A DNA stretch of 44,220 nt from Zoogloea sp. GTDB lineage: Bacteria > Pseudomonadota > Gammaproteobacteria > Burkholderiales > Rhodocyclaceae. The position numbers and the translations under genes were made by a program. Numbering within the stretch: position 1 is the stretch's first letter; every line of letters begins with the position of its first letter. Under the pieces are notes generated by a model. That model ran no database searches. It had not been told where the DNA came from and was given only the letters and a program-made list of their open reading frames with translations. The stretch is from NCBI RefSeq assembly GCF_028689785.1, contig NZ_JAQVCN010000040.1, forward strand, positions 1 to 44,220, given 5' to 3'. Of this stretch, positions 43,301-44,220 are shown one piece after another.

Positions 43301-44220
43301 CGTCCACATCGTTACCGGCGAGGACGACAGGGATGGGCGCAGACGGGTCTTCGGCACCGGTGGCCGTCACGTTGGCGACGGTGGGGATCTCGTTGGTGCC
43401 GAGCACGGTGACGACCACGTTGCGGGTGGTGCCGTCGGCGGTGGTGACGGTGAAGTTCTCGGTGCGGGTGTCGCCTTCCTTGAGGGCCTGGACGTTGGCC
43501 GCACTGTTGTTGAGGGTGTAGGTCCAGGTGCCGTTGGCGGCGATGGCGAAGCTGCCGTAGGTGCCGGCGGCGCTGGCCGGCGTGAAGGTGGCCGGGCTGT
43601 CCACATCGGTGGCGGTAAGGGTGCCGGTGGTGGTGAGTTGGCCGGCGGTGTCTTCCTTGACGGTGCCTGCGGCGTTGCCGGTGATCACGGCCGGGTCATT
43701 GGCGCCGATGACGGTGATGGACAGGTTGGCAGTGGCGGTCAGGCTGCCATCGCTGAGCTGGTAGGAGAAGACGTCCTGAACACTGTCGCCAGCGTTGAGG
43801 GCCTGGGCTGCGGCACCCGGGGTGTAGGTGTAGCTGCCGTCGGCATGGATCAGCAGGGTGCCGTAGGTACCGGTGAGGGTCACGCCGGAAGCGCCCGGTG
43901 CGGTGAATGCGCCGTTGGTGCCGGTGCGGACACCGGAGACGGTGAGGCCGGTGCTGTCGATGTCGCTGTCGTTGGCGAGCACGCCGGTGGCGGCAGTGCG
44001 GCTGACCGGGTTGTCTTCGGTGGTGGTGGCGGTGTCATTGACGGCCACGGGGGCGTCGTTGACCGGGGTGACATTGATGGTGACGGTGCTGGAGGCGGTG
44101 CCGCCATTGCCGTCGGAAATGGTGTAAGTGACGACCACCGGGCCGTTGAAGTTGGCGGCGGGGTTGAAGGTGAGGGTGCCGTCGGGATTGACCGCGACCG
44201 TGCCCTTGGCCGGATCGACG
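37386..44220 (-). CDS. Giant RTX/VCBS adhesin of the LapA type, C-terminal 2,277 residues (5' end beyond the window)
   Basis: The frame is open to the right edge, so the N-terminus, including any LapG cleavage site, is not seen. Order from the edge: tandem VCBS/cadherin-like Ig domains (44220-39700) with recurring VNDAPVAVNDTATTTEDNPV, LANDSDID and TISDGNGGTASSTVT phrases; a von Willebrand A domain (about 39700-39120) with the MIDAS motif DNSGSM at 39666-39649; a further beta domain; a PA14 domain (about 38705-38001, GLTGEYYGYNE ... GIYDIRVTADDGFRINIGGQ), often carbohydrate-binding; RTX nonapeptides (about 37912-37745, GNDHITGSDGQDIIYGGAG and following) that bind Ca2+; and the C-terminal type I secretion signal (TDFNKAAAISGGDVLDLGDLL). 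It is presumably exported by an ABC/MFP/TolC system and held by the Lap machinery encoded at 30.8-35.6 kb. Confidence 0.95.
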   Translation of the reverse strand, partial: VDPAKGTVAVNPDGTLTFNPAANFNGPVVVTYTISDGNGGTASSTVTINVTPVNDAPVAVNDTATTTEDNPVSRTAATGVLANDSDIDSTGLTVSGVRTGTNGAFTAPGASGVTLTGTYGTLLIHADGSYTYTPGAAAQALNAGDSVQDVFSYQLSDGSLTATANLSITVIGANDPAVITGNAAGTVKEDTAGQLTTTGTLTATDVDSPATFTPASAAGTYGSFAIAANGTWTYTLNNSAANVQALKEGDTRTENFTVTTADGTTRNVVVTVLGTNEIPTVANVTATGAEDPSAPIPVVLAGNDVDGTVTSLTLADLPANGTLYRDAAMTQPVTAGTPLATTGGAVTLYFQPGANWNGETSFHFTAADNNGGISSQATASISVTPVADAAVLGTGSGTVKEDTPAQSTASGTLSIVDPDAGEAVFQPQTNVAGTYGSFSVNASGAWTYTIDNTKPVVQALKEGETRTEAFTVKSADGTATTVSLTIIGTNDGPVANPNTATTPEDQPVTVNVLGNDTDPDGDPLSVTGATVDPAKGTVAVNPDGTLTFNPAANFNGPVVVTYTISDGKGGTATSTVTIDVTPVNDAPVALDDANSLSKTATTPATGNVITNPAGLDTDLDGDTLSVSRIGSTAVTGSTVVNGAFGTLTIHPDGSYSYSQDSTNSAVTSLAPGASLVDRFTYTVSDGKGGTDTAQLVLTISGTNTAPVANPNTATTPEDQPVTVNVLGNDTDPEGDTLSVTGATVDPAKGTVAVNPDGTLTFNPAANFNGPVVVTYTISDGNGGTASSTVTINVTPVNDAPVAVNDTATTTEDNPVSRTAATGVLANDSDIDSTGLTVSGVRTGTNGAFTAPGASGVTLTGTYGTLLIHADGSYTYTPGAAAQALNAGDSVQDVFSYQLSDGSLTATANLSITVIGANDPAVITGNAAGTVKEDTAGQLTTTGTLTATDVDSPATFTPASAAGTYGSFAIAANGTWTYTLNNSAANVQALKEGDTRTENFTVTTADGTTRNVVVTVLGTNEIPTVANVTATGAEDPSAPIPVVLAGNDVDGTVTSLTLADLPANGTLYRDAAMTQPVTAGTPLATTGGAVTLYFQPGANWNGETSFHFTAADNNGGISSQATASINVTPVNDPPVAIADTGSTNQDTALVRNAAGGVLTNDSDIDGGALGVTGIAAGSGSSVPVTAGGTSVSGAFGTLLIAQDGSYTYTPGDSAKALTLGQSASDVFTYTVSDGNGGTATTTLTIQVNGLNDAPVIGGVATGNVTEDGTLTAGGTLTISDPDAGQSSFVPQTLTGTYGTLTLQSSGSWSYSLNNAATNVQSLKQGEVVQDNFSVHSADGTAKTVTINVTGTNDAPVVGTATVSVSEEGLAGGIADTTGANDTTNQTTASGTISVSDVDGNALSVTLTAPTAALSSNGVAITWTGSGTQTLVGSAGGVEIIRATIANDGTQSVKLSGPIDHPDTTQEDVLTLNLGVNVNDGVTTTTSALVVRVEDDAPKASNVNQSVVIAPQDTNLLIVLDNSGSMNTADGVDGTTRLKSAITALTQLIDTYDALGEVRIRIVTFNSSATSVGTAWTTVDLGKTQLGNVTLGGTTNFDSAIAAAQSAYGSTGKLASGQNVAYFLSDGVPNSGTEIGTADETAWKAFLTANGITSYALGMGAGASQGPLNPIAYDGLTKTDLNASVITDFAQLSNALHATIPQSASGDILSGGLLGGTSGFGGDGGHISSITIEGVTYTYNPTGATSVTQSGGTGNGTYNATTHLLTVRTDDGGTLVVNMSTGSYNYTPRASVTTPIVDGFDFVLADKDGDTASASVTFNVSRQAEQVVTLTSTSTVIESSRLGLTGEYYGYNETTGGVTRTHADDTTLGNLDHVSDMTTIVDGRSGQTVVGTYNAAPATGSDATFSADKIDYGFGYTTGSTTASAVNGNLGNNPTVGADMAVNSGALYNFLRGGTTGSDASTLTTTTGLGNTTDSGLRFVGMMNVAGGIYDIRVTADDGFRINIGGQTVAMFDNIQSPTARTYTGISMESGLQPIEILYWEQGGNARLRIEVKLSSEADSAYKTLGTDEFALFTPTSAPVLNDLQDIVESSTNGSWLVRTGERLDGTDGNDHITGSDGQDIIYGGAGNDTIIGGSGASLISGGSGNDTLTGGLGSDTFKWSLGDAGSAGAPAIDAITDFNKAAAISGGDVLDLGDLLQGESHTGTNPGNLGSYLHFEKSGVDTVVHISSTGGYTGGTFSAGATDQKIVLQGVDLTNSGALSTDAQIIQDLLTKGKLSAD
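40864..41991. repeat. Long exact repeat in the adhesin gene, copy A
   Basis: These 1,128 bases read the same as 43093-44220 with no difference found, at an offset of 2,229 bp (743 codons). It encodes about three domains ending in SSQATASI, after which the copies diverge (NVTPVNDPPV here; SVTPVADAAV in the other copy). Confidence 0.93.
43093..44220. repeat. Long exact repeat in the adhesin gene, copy B (runs into window edge)
   Basis: Second copy of 40864-41991. Identity continues to the last base of the window, so the repeat is longer than visible and further copies may follow. A smaller near-identical block of about 105 bp also recurs at 41899-42005 and 42538-42644 (offset 639 bp), encoding the NPAANFNGPVVVTYTISDG module. 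Confidence 0.93.

Noticed and set aside
37548-44127. Many plus-strand open frames of 60-200 codons inside the adhesin gene
   Set aside because: They repeat with the adhesin modules (same offset of 2,229 bp) and are shadows of its repetitive coding sequence.
37386-44220. Tandem repeats considered as a CRISPR array or satellite DNA
   Set aside because: The units are long, in frame and encode VCBS/cadherin-like domains; there are no short spaced palindromic repeats.

Overview
The window reads as chromosome of a GC-rich betaproteobacterium, most likely Rhodocyclales (Azospira/Dechloromonas/Azoarcus-like). This is inferred from gene order: ilvI-ilvH-ilvC-pssA-leuA, folE2-dxs-ispA-xseB, an ECF sigma factor-DUF3619-DUF3106-RDD cluster, and valS/holC/pepA divergent from lptF-lptG. 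No tRNA, rRNA or CRISPR array was seen.

Layout. 1-1731 (minus) is a tightly packed operon of a Roadblock/LC7 protein, an Aer-like PAS protein, a PhnD-like binding protein without signal peptide, and an unidentified protein cut by the window edge. A TusA-like gene follows on plus. 2186-2726 is a heavily deleted IS1182-like element in the tusA/valS convergent gap. 2751-12506 holds valS, a small acidic protein, holC and pepA; divergent lptF-lptG; and the sigma factor cluster. 12566-18544 is the branched-chain amino-acid block with pssA, then leuA. 18555-22297 holds DUF2069, wrbA, a YihY family membrane protein and a 496-residue unknown. 22496-24551 is rpsP-rimM-trmD-rplS. 24647-28602 (minus) is folE2, dxs, ispA and xseB, divergent from a Rieske oxygenase gene. 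29854-30775 is a second IS1182-like element, again in a convergent gap.

The right third is a Lap-type biofilm adhesion locus: a TolC-family outer-membrane channel with an extra C-terminal domain, divergent lapG (periplasmic cysteine protease) and lapD (inner-membrane c-di-GMP receptor with degenerate GGDEF and EAL motifs), a MocR-type regulator, and the C-terminal 2,277 or so residues of a giant secreted adhesin with VCBS/cadherin-like repeats, a von Willebrand A domain, a PA14 domain, RTX nonapeptides and a type I secretion signal. In the known Lap pathway LapD sequesters LapG when c-di-GMP is high, so the adhesin stays anchored in the TolC-like channel. The ABC transporter and membrane-fusion subunits are not in the window.

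Most unusual points: (1) both IS1182-like copies sit inside bidirectional terminator hairpins between convergent genes and are flanked by direct repeats of that hairpin, with a loop specific to each site; (2) the second copy keeps an open 241-codon transposase frame although the part carrying the first two catalytic aspartates is deleted; (3) the adhesin gene contains a 1,128-bp stretch repeated without any difference at a 2,229-bp period, running into the window edge; (4) the Roadblock/PAS/cytoplasmic PhnD operon is a candidate signalling module I cannot match to a described system.
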